A DNA stretch of 64,000 nt, taken from Patiria miniata. Lineage: Eukaryota; Echinodermata; Asteroidea; Valvatida; Asterinidae. The stretch spans positions 2,666,001 through 2,730,000 of the forward strand of contig NW_024037053.1 of NCBI RefSeq assembly GCF_015706575.1, read 5' to 3'. The translations under genes and the position numbers were made by a program. Every line of letters starts with the position of its first letter. The first letter of the stretch is position 1. Below are positions 45,251-56,125 of this stretch, piece after piece. The notes below the pieces were generated by a model. It worked only from the letters and a program-made list of their open reading frames with translations. It did not search any database and had not been told where the DNA came from.

Positions 45251-45446
45251 ACCTATGTTCCCCAATACCTACCCAGTATGTTCCCCAGTACCTACGTTCC
45301 CCAATACCTACATGTATGTTCTCCAACCCTAACCCTAACCATCTATAACCCTAACCCTAACCCTAACCCTAACCCTAACCCTAAGGATTTTGGGGAACAC
45401 ACCGGTAGGTACTGGGGAACATAGGTATTGGGGAACATCGGGTAGA
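45251..45446. repeat. Telomere-like tract set between inverted repeats
   Basis: The middle (45325-45385) is AACCCT repeats with one interruption (CATCTATAACCCT). The left flank (45251-45324) is two to three copies of a 17-20 bp unit like TGTTCCCCAATACCTAC. The right flank (45386-45446) is the same unit in reverse complement (GGTAGGTACTGGGGAACATA, GGTATTGGGGAACAT). The whole is therefore roughly palindromic around an interstitial telomeric sequence. Confidence 0.85.
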
Positions 45447-45474
45447 CCCCGAACATAACTTTGAAAAAAAATTA

Positions 45475-45658
45475 GATACAGCAGGGGTGTGAAATCTCAG
45501 CTTTAAATCTGATTTCAGCTTTTTTTGTTTTGGATTTCAGCTTTTTCCCTCACTTACTGTGTACAAAAGTATAGGAGATTTCCAAAGTTCAGCTTTTTTA
45601 CACCTTTTTCAGCTGTTTTCAGCTATTTTTATCAGTGGTCACTCACACCCCTGATACA
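45475..45658. mobile_element. Short hAT-like MITE with 8-bp duplication
   Basis: AGGGGTGTGA (45483) and TCACACCCCT (to 45650) are exact inverted ends. Flanks GATACAGC and GATACAGG agree at 7 of 8. The interior repeats TTTCAGCTTTT several times. At 168 bp it is one of the smallest elements here. Confidence 0.75.
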
Positions 45659-46123
45659 GGTAGAACCAAATTAATCTTGCCGACACTCGGCTCTACGACA
45701 GCGATCCTGATTAGTTCTAAACGTGTAGCAATTTGTCATTAATAACCGTTGTGTGCCGAGCGGGCAGATTTCTCTTTGGCTTTCACATCCGAATTGTCAT
45801 CTCAGTGGCAAGTCGGCAAAAGAAACATTAGCAGAATTCCAGCGTTATTAACAGCTGTGTCCCGTACGTGTTCCAGCCAAGTTTTGTTTCGGAGGCCCAG
45901 CGGACGCCATGTGGAGAATCTCCGCAGTGAAGGTGCTATATATAAGTCATACCGTGGTATTGTATCGGGCAACTGTTTTTATTTGATTAGCGGAAATATG
46001 ACTGACATCTTGCTATGATGTAGGCTCGGAAAACTACACAGCTCTTTTCTGTAATCCACAGACTTATCCTCTGAAGAAGAACTTGTTAATTTCGCAACGT
46101 CAGGCCGCATTAATTTTTTAAGA
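45659..46123. other. Unassigned GC-richer segment
   Basis: An 89-residue frame (45749-46018) lies in unique-looking sequence. GCTATATATAAGTC near 45940 is TATA-like, and GTTATTAACAGCTGTG contains an E-box. No protein domain is recognised. It could be regulatory DNA or part of an exon. Confidence 0.25.
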
Positions 46124-46646
46124 TTAAAGGGAATATACAACATTTGCAAACATCGAAAAATAAAAAACTATCAAGTTTTTGCGAAATACCTTAACAGGAT
46201 GTTGGTAAATGACAATCTAAAGCATCCTGTAAAATTATGGCACCTGGTATACTGTCATTTTCAAGAAAAGTGGTATTTTTGTATCAATTTCCAACGCTGA
46301 TCGGCCGATCAGCGTTGGAAACAACTGGCTTTTTTTCAAATACTGGCCCAATTGACCATTGCACTTGTTTGCAATCGATTACAAACCTATAAACGGGTAC
46401 GAGCCAGCTAGACTGGTTCCCTGACCTTACAATTCCCCCAATGTATGTAAACTGCTCTGTTTCTTCTTATATGGAGTCAGGAACCAGACTACAGGAAAAT
46501 GATCGTTTTTCTTGGTTTTTATAGCATTTTCGAACCCAAAACCTCCAAAAAGTTAGTGTAACTATATTTGCTTTATATTTCCAACCCCCCAATTCCATCC
46601 ATTTCTGAAAATTACAGCAAAAGCAAATGATGTATATTCCCTTTAA
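46124..46646 (+). mobile_element. TTAA-flanked MITE, family A, copy 5
   Basis: Runs from TTAAAGGGAATATACAACAT to GTATATTCCCTTTAA. The central sequence AACGCTGATCGGCCGATCAG with CGTT is a perfect palindrome of 34 bp including TTTCC/GGAAA. Nearly identical to copy 6 at 49956. Non-coding. Confidence 0.93.
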
Positions 46647-48009
46647 AATTTATTATTGGGATGATCAATGCTCGTATACCTTATTTTATAAATAATTTTC
46701 AGCTTTTCTTTAATTAATTTCTTTTCTGAGAATTTCTATGTTTTATTAAATTTATAATTTCATTAATTTAACCTGTTCGTGTCGAAAGACGTGATAACAC
46801 GCACTGGCTGTTATACATGCACACATGGGAGTACTTTTTGGATAAAGAAAGATTAAGCATCAAAGAAAAAAGATGCAAGGATATTTTTTCTTTGTTACTT
46901 ATTTTAAGACTTAAATGTACTTTTAGGATAAATTTAATAGTTATTTAAAAGTCAAGTTTTTAATTTTTTTTTTTAATGCGGGACTGACATCAAAAAACTT
47001 TTTTTTTTACGCAGTTCTGTAAAACCCCTTGCTAATTCTCTGTTCCCCACAAAGATTACACGTCTAAAGAGTTTAAGCTTCATTTTGTCTCTGACTTTTC
47101 TTTCCACCCCCCCCCCCCCCCGGAATCTGAGCAAAATTGCCTCCAGCTAATTGCTAAATTAAACTCCACACATGCTTATTCCTAGTTCCCCCCATATTCC
47201 CTAAAACAAGCAAGTATTTAAGACAAAACTCATTCAGATAATTAATAGAAATAATAAAGGCATCCGTACCTTCTAGCAGTGCTTCTAATAATCGCCTCCG
47301 AGGTTAGACAAATTGAGATTACGCGAGTGACGCACAGAACGCATGTTTTTCATTAACCCCGACCAGCCATGTATGAAACGAGGCACGCGGGGGCTATTGT
47401 AAATCTCAGTGATTAATCAGCCATGGCCCAAAACCCCTACACGAATCTGAATTTAACTCACGGCTGAATTTAAAGGGATTTCGTCCCGTGATTGGACGGT
47501 GCCGTGTTTTGAAATGTAATTCCATGCGGACTTGCGCCTTTGTTGTCTTTGTGGTGGTTTTGTTCATCAAGTGTGCAGCGTGCATGGAGCTATTGATAGC
47601 TGATGCTCCTTAGAATGCAGCATTTGGATAAGTGCGTGAAGACATTATTGCCAAAACGTGATTTACGCCATTTTGTTACCTATTAGAATCCTGCTCTGTC
47701 TTGGCTGCCCAACAGCAATTTTGACAGCTGTTATATACTTAGCCACAACCTAAGAATACAATAAAGCAGAAAATGATGAGAAACAGCTTCAATACTGTTT
47801 TTATTTTCTGAAATGTTTTTTTTCTTCACTTTTTTGAAATGGATATATCGCATTTTAGAACTAAACTCTCCACACGTAGGAAATATCATGGGCTGTCCCC
47901 TTCTTGAAAATCCCAGATTCCTCAATATACATGTAACATACTTTCCCTAAAATTAAAAGGCACCTCTCTCCCCAAAAAGTGTTTCCCGCACTTTCTGAAT
48001 ACAGTATAT
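46647..48009. other. Unassigned; compositionally distinct core at 47240-47560
   Basis: A C run lies at 47107-47121. The 47240-47560 core has moderate GC, CpGs, GTGATTAATCAGCCATGG, and two adjacent SOX-like words (CCTTTGTTGTCTTTGTGG). It matches no repeat in the window and has no open frame of note. It could be conserved regulatory DNA. Confidence 0.3.
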
Positions 48010-48430
48010 GGCGTTCTGGCAATATGAGACAGAACTGGGCAGAGGTCGAAAAGAGAATTTGCAGGTATTAGGAAAGAGAATAAAATTCTCTTTGCAATAC
48101 TGTTTGTTGCACATTAATCGGACATTCCGTTGACAAGTTATTGCTGTCAAAAATTGGCAGTTATTGACTTTTTTGACATGTCAATGACATGTCAAAAGAG
48201 GCAAAAACTTAGAAAAAGGTCTTTTCAAGTTTCAAGTTTTGTAGTCGTGAAAATGAAAGATGCCAGTTCCACCATTTTTATACCATTTCTTTAAAAGTAT
48301 ACATGTAGGAGTCATATCAAAGATACCAAATGTCAATAAATCTGACAATTGAAAAAAAAAAAGCACTCGGTTTTTTGTATTTTTTCCTCTGTGGCCTGTG
48401 CCCAATTCCATCTCATTTTGCCAGAATGCC
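48010..48430 (+). mobile_element. MITE family D, copy 3
   Basis: GGCGTTCTGGCAATATGAGA plus CAGAACTGGG pairs with CCAATTCCATCTCATTTTGC plus CAGAATGCC. The interior (GGTATTAGGAAAGAGAATAA, TTGACATGTCAATGACATGTC) matches copies 1 and 2. Confidence 0.87.
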
Positions 48431-49261
48431 GCACATATTTCCCGGAAGTATGAGTCATCACCCACTAAAAAACGTTTGGATCCTCAATAAAACAGGTCCC
48501 TTAATCAAAAGCCATCTTCTCTTTCTTCCTCCTTAAAAAAAATCAAGTCTGCTCCTTACTTTCTCAAGCCCATATGTCCCTTACCTTCTTTCAGGTCAGG
48601 ACAGTACTTCAAAAAGTGCACCTGCATTTGTTTTTCCTAGCTTAAACAAATCAACTTAATTGCCCTATCAACATTGTTTGGCTGGACAGTAGGCCAATCC
48701 AGCCACAGACCCTCTCCAGATTAAACCAATAAAAGACATCTCCTTTAAATGACCTCTCATTTGTAGTCATTAACTCTCATCATAGTGAGTCAACTAGCCC
48801 CTGCCTGACTGGAATGGACATTAAAGGGAAAGTGGACTGAACTACAATTTAAGTTCCCTGTGTGGTTTTGTTGTTTATGACCTGTCGTCACGGAATAAGC
48901 ATCAAGTCTAAATTGCCATTTTGCAGTACGTCGTCCGGGCAAAGCTAAAATTTAGAGGGGTGGTCGATTTTTGCTTTCAGGTGAACCTCGATCTGTACGA
49001 AAGTCCTGTTCTAAATTCACAGTTGTTTTTGTGTTACAAATATATTTAAAAGCAATTTTCATTTTATTTTATAAGCTGACTGTTAATTCACTGTGACACA
49101 ACAGCGGGATTTTTAAATTCCATTCTCCTAAAAAATTACTTTTACTACTTCAAACGTTGCTTAGTAAATTAGAATCCTGCATGTACGCTGGTACCATTCA
49201 AAAGACCATCACGAGCCAATCCATGACATTTTAACTGGTAACATGTTTTGTTTTTTTCTAG
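48431..49261. other. No gene seen; lone TTAAAGGGAAAG end at 48831
   Basis: TTAAAGGGAAAGTGGACTGA at 48831 looks like one terminus of a further TTAA family whose partner is not recognised. Confidence 0.4.
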
Positions 49262-49552
49262 GCATAATAAATAAATAAAATAAATTGTAAAGCTTATAAT
49301 AGTGCTTTCCATTCTATCAACAATCTCAAAGAGCTTAACAATTATTCCCCCGTTCATCAGGCCACAAGACCACGCGGCAGCCAATATCAGCGCACATTCG
49401 GTCCTCAACCCTCACAGGTACCCATTCATACTCCTGGGTGGAGAGAGGCAATTGAAATTCTTGCCCAAGGGCACAGATACCATGTTCCTGGCAGGGTTCG
49501 AACCCACGCACCATCGTACATGAGTCAAGCACCGTAACCACTGGACCATGGC
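49262..49552 (-). mobile_element. tRNA-derived SINE
   Basis: On the minus strand it starts with a pol III promoter: box A in TGGTCCAGTGGTTACGG (49533-49549) and box B in GGGTTCGAACCC (49494-49505). The body has the complement of TACTCCTGGGTGGAGAGAGG. The tail is a TTTA-type simple repeat (49262-49280 on the plus strand reads AATAAATAAAATAAA). A headless relative is at 10285-10590. Confidence 0.85.
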
Positions 49553-49955
49553 ATTCTACGGTCTACAACAAATTCTACACTTGTTTCCCATTCGTAGCGC
49601 ATTTCTAACGCTCTTGATCTTGGCAGTGACCTTGCCGGTTGAGGATCTTACAGTCACTGCATCGTTAATTGGGCCCATCCAGATTGTGCCAGATGATCAG
49701 TTGGAGGTCTTGCAGATGTCAAGTTACATGACAGGTCACAGTATCATCAAAATCCTGGAGAGATATTCAAATTAAACCCAAGAGATTTGTAGTCATTCCA
49801 AAATGTCCCTTTGAAATAGTTCAGGTTTCTTGAACAAAAACAGTGCTGACTAAAGTTGTCCTGCAGATTAATTTGCAAACGTGCAGGAATTGCTGGGCAG
49901 TGACTTCAGGAATGTTGCAGGGTGTGCAGCTACATACACTTGCTTTTTTCCCCAT
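49553..49955. other. No gene recognised
   Basis: The frame at 49548-49775 (75 aa) has no domain I recognise. Unique-looking sequence between a SINE and a MITE. Confidence 0.4.
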
Positions 49956-50491
49956 TTAAAGGGAATATACAACATTTGCAAACATCGATAAATAAAACTA
50001 CCAAGTTTTTGCGAAATACCTTAATAGGATGTTGGTAAATGACAGTCTAAAGCATCCTGTAAAATTATGGCACCTGGTATACTGTCATTTTCAAGAAAAT
50101 GGTATTTTTGTATCAATTTCCAACGCTGATCGGCCGATCAGCGTTGGAAACAACTGGCTTTTTTTTCAAATACTGGCCCCAATTGACCATTGCACTTGTT
50201 TGCAATCGATTACAAACCTACATGTACGTGTATGAACGGGTACGAGCCAGCTAGACTGGTTCCCTGACCTTACAATTCCCCAATGTATGTAAACTGCTCT
50301 GTTTTTTCTTATATGGAGTCAGGGAACCAGACTACAGGAAAATGATCGTTTTTCTTGGTTTTTTATAGCATTTTCAAACCCAAAACCTCCAAAAAGTCAG
50401 TGTAACTATATTTGCTTTATATTTCCAACCCCCCCAATTCCATCCATTTCTGAAAATTACGGCAAAAGCAAATGATGTATATTCCCTTTAA
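49956..50491 (+). mobile_element. TTAA-flanked MITE, family A, copy 6
   Basis: TTAAAGGGAATATACAACAT to GTATATTCCCTTTAA, with the same perfect AACGCTGATCGGCCGATCAG palindrome as copy 5. About 95% identical to copy 5, 3.8 kb away in the same orientation, with an ACATGTACGTGT insertion near 50220. The two are the youngest pair of the family here. Confidence 0.93.
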
Positions 50492-51477
50492 TAGACGGAA
50501 AAAGCTGTTATAAAATGTTAGCAGAGAGAAATCAATTTCCGCTGGTTGACGCGCACCATTCCTTGTGTGTGACGCACGTATACCGGGGGATTTGTGCTTC
50601 GTACACGTGCTTCGTACACGCCGAAGCCATGCTTCAACGTGGCAAATGATCAGTGCAGGGAGATGGCGGCGATCGGTCACCCCCAACTGTCTTTCTTTGC
50701 TGGTGAGGGGGTACTTGTGAACGGAGCGGATATTAGCATGAAAGTTCATCTGTGTTGGTAGTAACATACAATTTAGCGGTAAACTTTTGATCACAACACT
50801 AGAGAAATCTCTAGTGTTTGCCTCTAAATTGTACACATTTTCATTTAAATATTTAAACATCAGATGAATGGATTTGCCTAAATCAATCCATTTTTCACTG
50901 GATGAAAAAAAAAAGACTGTTAATGGGTTCAAACTTTATTTATATTATTTTTTTTTTTTTTTGTGCAACAGCGCTATCCAGTATTTGTGAACAATTTGTT
51001 ATATTCCAGTTAAACCTTTGCATCTTCTATGCTGTCTGTTTTTTATGCAGTATCAAGCAATTCAGCTTTTGTGCTTGGCACAGTGGATATGAAGTTACAA
51101 TCAAATGAAAGTGACACTGCATGGCCTCGCCTCTGAGATTGTAGCATATTCTTTCAATAGTCCCAATATAGCCGTTGCTTTTATCTTATCCATCAGCAGT
51201 CTAGCCACGGCCGGGAGGGGGGAAAAAAGAAGAAAACAAAAAGCCAATCCTCCACAGATATGCACAGTAGTGCAGGCAAATTTCACTGCATCCATGTAAG
51301 TGAATTTCATGGATCTCTTTGCCAGACTTAGGTACATATCAGGGATGAAAATGCCCCAGGATCACTAGACCGAGTCCATCATTTAAGATTAGGTCTTGTG
51401 GACTCTTTTATTATATATTAAACTGAACAAGATGTACTTGCCACTGTTCTGGTGATTTTTATTAGAACTGTTAAATT
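50492..51477. other. No gene recognised
   Basis: The 50417-50932 minus frame (171 aa) overlaps the MITE end and a GC-richer stretch (50540-50720 with GACGCGCAC and two CTTCGTACACG words), with no recognisable domain. A T run is at 50949-50961. Confidence 0.4.
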
Positions 51478-51817
51478 AGAACCCTCCTATGCAGCATGCA
51501 TTCTTTGCCAAGTTGTCCTTTCAGTCAAAATCAATCAAGTGACTGTTTTCAACGGTAAAGAGCTCCTAGCCTACATAAAGCAGGATTGACTGGCTGTGAC
51601 TGTTAATTTGATACAGCTATACTTTGACTGTAGGTAATTGATTAGCCAGCTGTGCCTACCACTTGCCTGCTTTTGTCTGTTGACTGAATTTGACTAGTCA
51701 CAGTGTTTGCTTGAAATTTGATCTGACTGTTGGTGACTAGCCCGTGTAAAAGGCATGGCAGGGGAAGAGGATTGATTTCTTGACTGTCTGTGACTGTTCA
51801 GACAGCAGGAGGGTTCT
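51478..51817 (-). mobile_element. CAGTCA-rich element, family I, full-looking copy
   Basis: The ends AGAACCCTCCT and AGGAGGGTTCT are exact complements. The 340-bp interior is full of TGACTG/CAGTCA words in both orientations (for example GGATTGACTGGCTGTGACTG). Copies at 17925-18156 and 63697-64000 lie on the other strand. Non-coding; target duplication not visible here. Confidence 0.8.
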
Positions 51818-53165
51818 CACTATTACTCATGAAGGTTTTTTCGGATTTCGCTTTTTTTTTTTGTGCATTGGGGGCATGTGTATTTTAATATAATGCTTTG
51901 CTCTTCACATACATATAATTTGGTCAGATAAAAAAAAATATCCTAAATATTAAAAGTTCAAAATCTCACAGTTTAATCTCTCTACTGCTTTCACCTTTTA
52001 AAAAAAATTTAAACTTGTAGAAAGGCCCTTGGCACTCTGAAACTGTTTTAGAATTTCTAGTTAAAGGCATTAGTGCCGTGAAATTATTGTTTGTCTAGTA
52101 AGGCTTGAAGTAAATGTCCCTGTGCACTTCAACATTTTTTCATTTTTTTCCTTCAAATTTTCAATTTTTATGTTTTGAACAAGAAAATTACATTTACCTT
52201 GTTTTCTATTCAGGGCATTTTTTTTTTGGGGGGGGGGGGTCGCTTGTGCACCCTAAGCAAATACCCCCCCCTCCCCCAATTCTTACATGTATATATTTGT
52301 CCAGTTATTCCTGAACTACATGTAAGTATGGTCGAATAATTGAACATTTTATTCAAAGGTGAGTAACTTTGATTGCTAGAAAAATAGCAAGTTTAATTTT
52401 TTTTTTCTCTTCAATTTTGGGGTTTGAACTCAAAAATAGCACTGGGAGAATATCTTTGGCTACATGTGCAAAGCACATTGTACATGTTCACTATCCAGCA
52501 GTTATTCTTGCGAAATGTATGTGCCCTGGATTTTGCACACTTGCCTGGTCCCTGTCCTAGAAAACATCAACAACTTGAAAGACTTCTATTCTTTAACCTC
52601 CATTTTCATCCAAACCCACCACGAGTGGATTGATTTTTCCATTTTCTGCCAGCAGAAGAAATGTCACTCACCGAAGATGAGTCAAGCAAAGACGTTTTTT
52701 TTTTCCATCTGACATCTTTCCAGTCTGTTGAATCGTGGCTGTGTTTTTAGGAACATCGGTTCAATAATCAGACGGGTAGTGGTTCACAGCCAAACACCCT
52801 AAGCAATAGCAAGGAACATTTTCATTGATTTTGGCACATGCGGACATTTTTTTTTTATTTGAGGAGGATTGTCGGCAGTATGGACGAGCGAGTGTGGCCA
52901 AATTTGCTGTATATTAAAAAAAAAAAAAGGAGTCAATATTGGTCAACCGTGTAATCGTCAATGACATACATGTACATGTCTTATTTTGTAGTCTTTTATA
53001 TTCGGTTGAATGCCGGAACAAACAAAGCCCTTGTGATTTTGAAACTTTTCTAATGTACGATGTACATACATGTGTACATGCATGTGCTGCAATTTTTATT
53101 GACACTGGAGATATGCAGTTATTCTACCTTTATTCATGTTGGCAAGAGCAAAACCAGGTATAACA
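51818..53165. other. No gene seen
   Basis: AT-rich with G and C homopolymers at about 52218-52230 and 52265-52278. TACATG-rich near 52970. Overlapping frames at 52369-52712 show no domain. Confidence 0.4.
52364..52447. repeat. Dispersed repeat fragment, matches 58873-58957
   Basis: TTGCTAGAAAAATAGCAA, GGG.TGAA.CTC and ACTGGGAGA occur in the same order and spacing at both sites. TTGCTA...TAGCAA is a small palindrome. The phrase GGGTGAAACTCAAAAT at 17879 may be a third, older piece. Confidence 0.6.
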
Positions 53166-53741
53166 TTAAAGGGCCATGCAATCTAACATTTTTAATGCAA
53201 TCCTTGAAAATGCACCTTTGTGTCCCATTTAACCTTATTTAAATTTCTGTTTGCAATTTTTAAGGGTATTTTGGTGCCTTTTCTTTTGATTAATGCTAAT
53301 GCAAGTTTCCATATTCATGAGCAAAAGTGTGATGTCATTTCTGACAGAAACCTCTGCGCTACAGCTATTTCAGCTCAAAAAGTTACCAGAATTTTGGATG
53401 TTTTGCTGCTGTAAATTTTCTTTTCTTTGCACATGATTCACTGTGTGTCAGTACAAGCCAGTGAGCAACCTTTTCTCACAAATGTTTTCAATAAGCAAAT
53501 TTTCGGGTTCACAATTTGAACAGAAAACCCCTAAACTGAACAGTGTCTTCCTGAAATGACATCACAGCAACAGCACCCTCAGTTGTCCGGAGAAGCGTGG
53601 ACAATTTTTAAATGCTTAAAGAAGTGAACTTTTCATTAAAATTGACCCAAAAAGGATGTCAAATAGTTTTCAAACATTTAAGAGGAGTAGAAAGTTACAC
53701 AAAATGTGTTCCTAAGAAAATTCATCTCATGGAACCTTTAA
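53166..53741 (+). mobile_element. TTAA-flanked MITE, family C
   Basis: Inverted ends TTAAAGGGCCATG and CATGGAACCTTTAA bound 576 bp. The interior carries CATGAGCAAAAGTGTGATGT, CAGTGTCTTCCTGAAATGAC and AAACATTTAAGAGGAGTAGA, all found reversed at 35871-36360. TTAAAGG ends group it with families A, B and E, but it lacks their central CCAA/TTGG palindrome. Non-coding. Confidence 0.85.
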
Positions 53742-53811
53742 AGAAAGACCATTGTATTGATTTTTGTAATCATACATATATTGTACAACTACACACATAC
53801 TGAAATTTGTA

Positions 53812-54122
53812 TCCTTGTGGAGACATTTCTTTGTTCTCGTGTACAAAAATTTCCGAGTTTGAAAGAACAGTTTCAAAATGCTCTTATTTTAACCATGGAG
53901 TTAATTTTCTTGGCTAAAACTCGGACTTAATATCCCTTTCTTAAACTCTACCATTTGCGAGCCGACGGATCAACATACCTTGGAAATTTCTAGTTTTTGA
54001 GTAAATTCCCTATATCTATTTCGTGAAAACCTTGTGGAGACGTATTCATCTATAGAAATTGCCATGTGGAGATGTATACAATCTTTTGTTCCCTAGTGTG
54101 TGCATGTCTCCAGAGGGCACAG
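53812..54122 (+). mobile_element. MITE family M, older copy
   Basis: Aligns throughout with the copy at 55311-55631 (TGTATCCTTGTGGAGACATT, TTCAAAATGCTCTTATTTTA, CCTTGGAAATT, GAAAACCTTGTGGAGAC). The right terminal repeat has decayed (GTCTCCAGAGGGC). Confidence 0.8.
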
Positions 54123-55310
54123 TGTATCAGATCAGATCATGACACAATACATGTATGTTATAATAAATGAAAAATACAGCTTTTGTAAAAATCTTCTTTT
54201 GCAACAATTAAACTCATGCCGATTTCAGGAATGACAGTTTACCCTATGTGCACAGGCATTGCTGATAAACAATAATAAATGTGTCTATTTAGGAAGTTGA
54301 GTCTGAAAACAATCATAAAATAAAGTGAAAACTTTGTAGAATTAGCCATATATGATTCCATGCACGCTGTCATTTATTTTTTATTGGTTTGATAAAAATA
54401 CATACACGTGTAGGACGTACATGTAAGGTATTCTTTGAGGTACCCTTTAGAATGTTCAACTGAACACCCAGCTAGGGCCCCCAATATGTGTGCGTATCAT
54501 GCTGCCTGCAGATGAGTTTATGCACAAATCAAGATGCAGCCTCTTCGGCCGATTATTTACCCTCGCAAAGTTCATGCCATACATTACAGTACACTCAAAA
54601 TTTAAAGATCGTCCTCTGCAAATGTTGAGATTTAATCCAAAGAAAAAATTGAGAATTAAAAAAAAAAGTGAATTTAATGTAGCGTCAACGACTAGTGTAA
54701 AAATTACATAGACCTTCAAGGGATTACAGGGTTGCTTCGTCTTTTTTTTTTTTTTTCAAGTTACCTTCCTCTGTTTGCTGCAGTCCCTGCGCTGGATTTT
54801 GCCATGACCGTACCCGTTCATCGGTGTTCATGCAGTGCCCGTTTATTTACATTTTCAATTCGCAGGACAGCTCACAAATTTGCCTCACCGTATCGTTTTA
54901 AGCAGTGGTAATTTGTGTACCGTGAGCGCCAACACTGAATAATTCAAGCGAAGGTGTTTAATCACTTCCACTTCTATGCCCTGCTTTCACCGCTGACGTC
55001 TTACGCGTGTCGTCCCGGGGATAGGTTTTTTTTTTTTGGATACTGCCTGGAGCAGTTGACATTTCATGTGAAGAGATCATTAGCGCTGCATCAATACAAC
55101 AATAAACTACAATTCCGTTTTGATCAAGTCTAATACAGTGGCTTTTATTTTAATAACAGTGGTATACATTTTTCATTGAGGGAATAGGTATTTTCCTATT
55201 TTCCTATAGGTTCTAGAGCCAAGATTTTTGGGGCTAGCAGGGTGGATCCAGAATTTTTTTCAGTGAGGCGTGCTGAAATGTAGACCGGTTATTTTCTCCG
55301 GACACCCTCT
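54123..55310. other. Unassigned; distinct core at 54770-55020
   Basis: No repeat match. The core has moderate GC and homeodomain-like ATTA/TAAT words (GTGTTTAATCACTTCC), plus GCTGACGTCTTACGCGTGTC, a CRE-like site. No credible exon. Confidence 0.3.
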
Positions 55311-55631
55311 CTCAAATTTGTATCCTTGTGGAGACATTTCTTTGTTCTCGTGTAGTAAAGTTTTCGATTTGGAAAGTGAAGTTTCAAAATGCTCTTATTT
55401 TAACCAGAATTAATTCCTTGGCTGAAATTCGGACTTAATATCCCTTTTTTAAACTCTTCCATTTGCGACAGATCAACCCACCTTGGAAATTCCTAGTTTT
55501 TGAGTAAAATCCATATCTATTTCGTGAAAACCTTGTGGAGACCTATTCATCTATAGAAATTTCCCTGTGGAGACCTTTACAATGTTTTGTTCCCTATTGT
55601 GTGCGTGTCTCCACAAGGATACAAATTTGAG
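55311..55631 (+). mobile_element. MITE family M, intact-looking copy
   Basis: The outer 25 bases, beginning CTCAAATTTGTATCCTTGTG, are exactly complementary at the two ends. TTGTGGAGAC recurs inside (55328, 55540 and, as CTGTGGAGAC, 55565), as expected for subterminal binding sites. No transposase. Perfect ends suggest a young insertion; the target duplication is not clear. Confidence 0.85.
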
Positions 55632-55666
55632 CACACTCAGGCCTCCGAAAATATAGGGGTGTGTGT

Positions 55667-55697
55667 GGGGGGGGGGGGGGGGGGGGGGGGAGGGGGG
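55667..55697 (+). repeat. Long G run
   Basis: A 24-G homopolymer followed by A and six more G's, preceded by GTGTGT. Quadruplex-prone; length likely unstable or mis-sequenced. Confidence 0.8.
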
Positions 55698-55869
55698 CTT
55701 ATGCCATATTTTCAATGGGGAGCGCCAATAAAATCCTACAATCAGGCACACTATATTAACTACAAATGCACCCTTGTCACGACTATTTCTTGAGGGAGAG
55801 ACTGTTCGCATGTTCGTCACATTCCTTCTTTTTGCTAATGCATTTTCTGTTATGTTATTTTTTATTTTG

Positions 55870-56125
55870 GTTATAAATGAAAACCCCCAAAAGCATCCTA
55901 GGAACTGTAGCTCGGAAGCCTGAAGAAACCTTGTAGAGAGACTACTAAGACAATGAGAAGAAATTACAGTTTTAGAGGTGGGAGGAAAACCCCAGAAGAA
56001 TATTCCGAGAAAAACCCACGGAATCAGGCAGGGACTAAAAACCAAATCCCCAGGGTAGGAATCGAACCAGGGCCCGCATAGCGGTAGAAGGCGAGGAAAG
56101 AACTGCTATGCCAACCTGACTCTCC
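55870..56125 (-). mobile_element. tRNA-derived SINE, second family, copy 1
   Basis: On the minus strand the head reads GTTGGCATAGC (box A-like) and, 45-55 bp on, CTGGTTCGATTCC (box B). The body matches the 63300 copy (TGAAGAAACCT, TACAGTTTTAGAGGTGG, CCCAGAAGAATATTC on plus). The plus-strand left border is AT-rich simple sequence, the expected tail. Confidence 0.82.

Noticed and set aside
45325-45385. True chromosome end
   Set aside because: Unrelated sequence and transposons continue on both sides, so it is an interstitial telomere-like tract.
45749-46018. 89-residue exon with TATA-like upstream element
   Set aside because: The TATA-like word lies inside rather than before the frame, and no domain or splice sites are convincing.
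50417-50932. 171-residue minus-strand open frame
   Set aside because: Its C-terminal part is the end of a family A MITE and the rest shows no domain.
55551-56045. 164-residue minus-strand open frame
   Set aside because: It passes through a MITE end, a 24-G run and a SINE; a composite of repeats.
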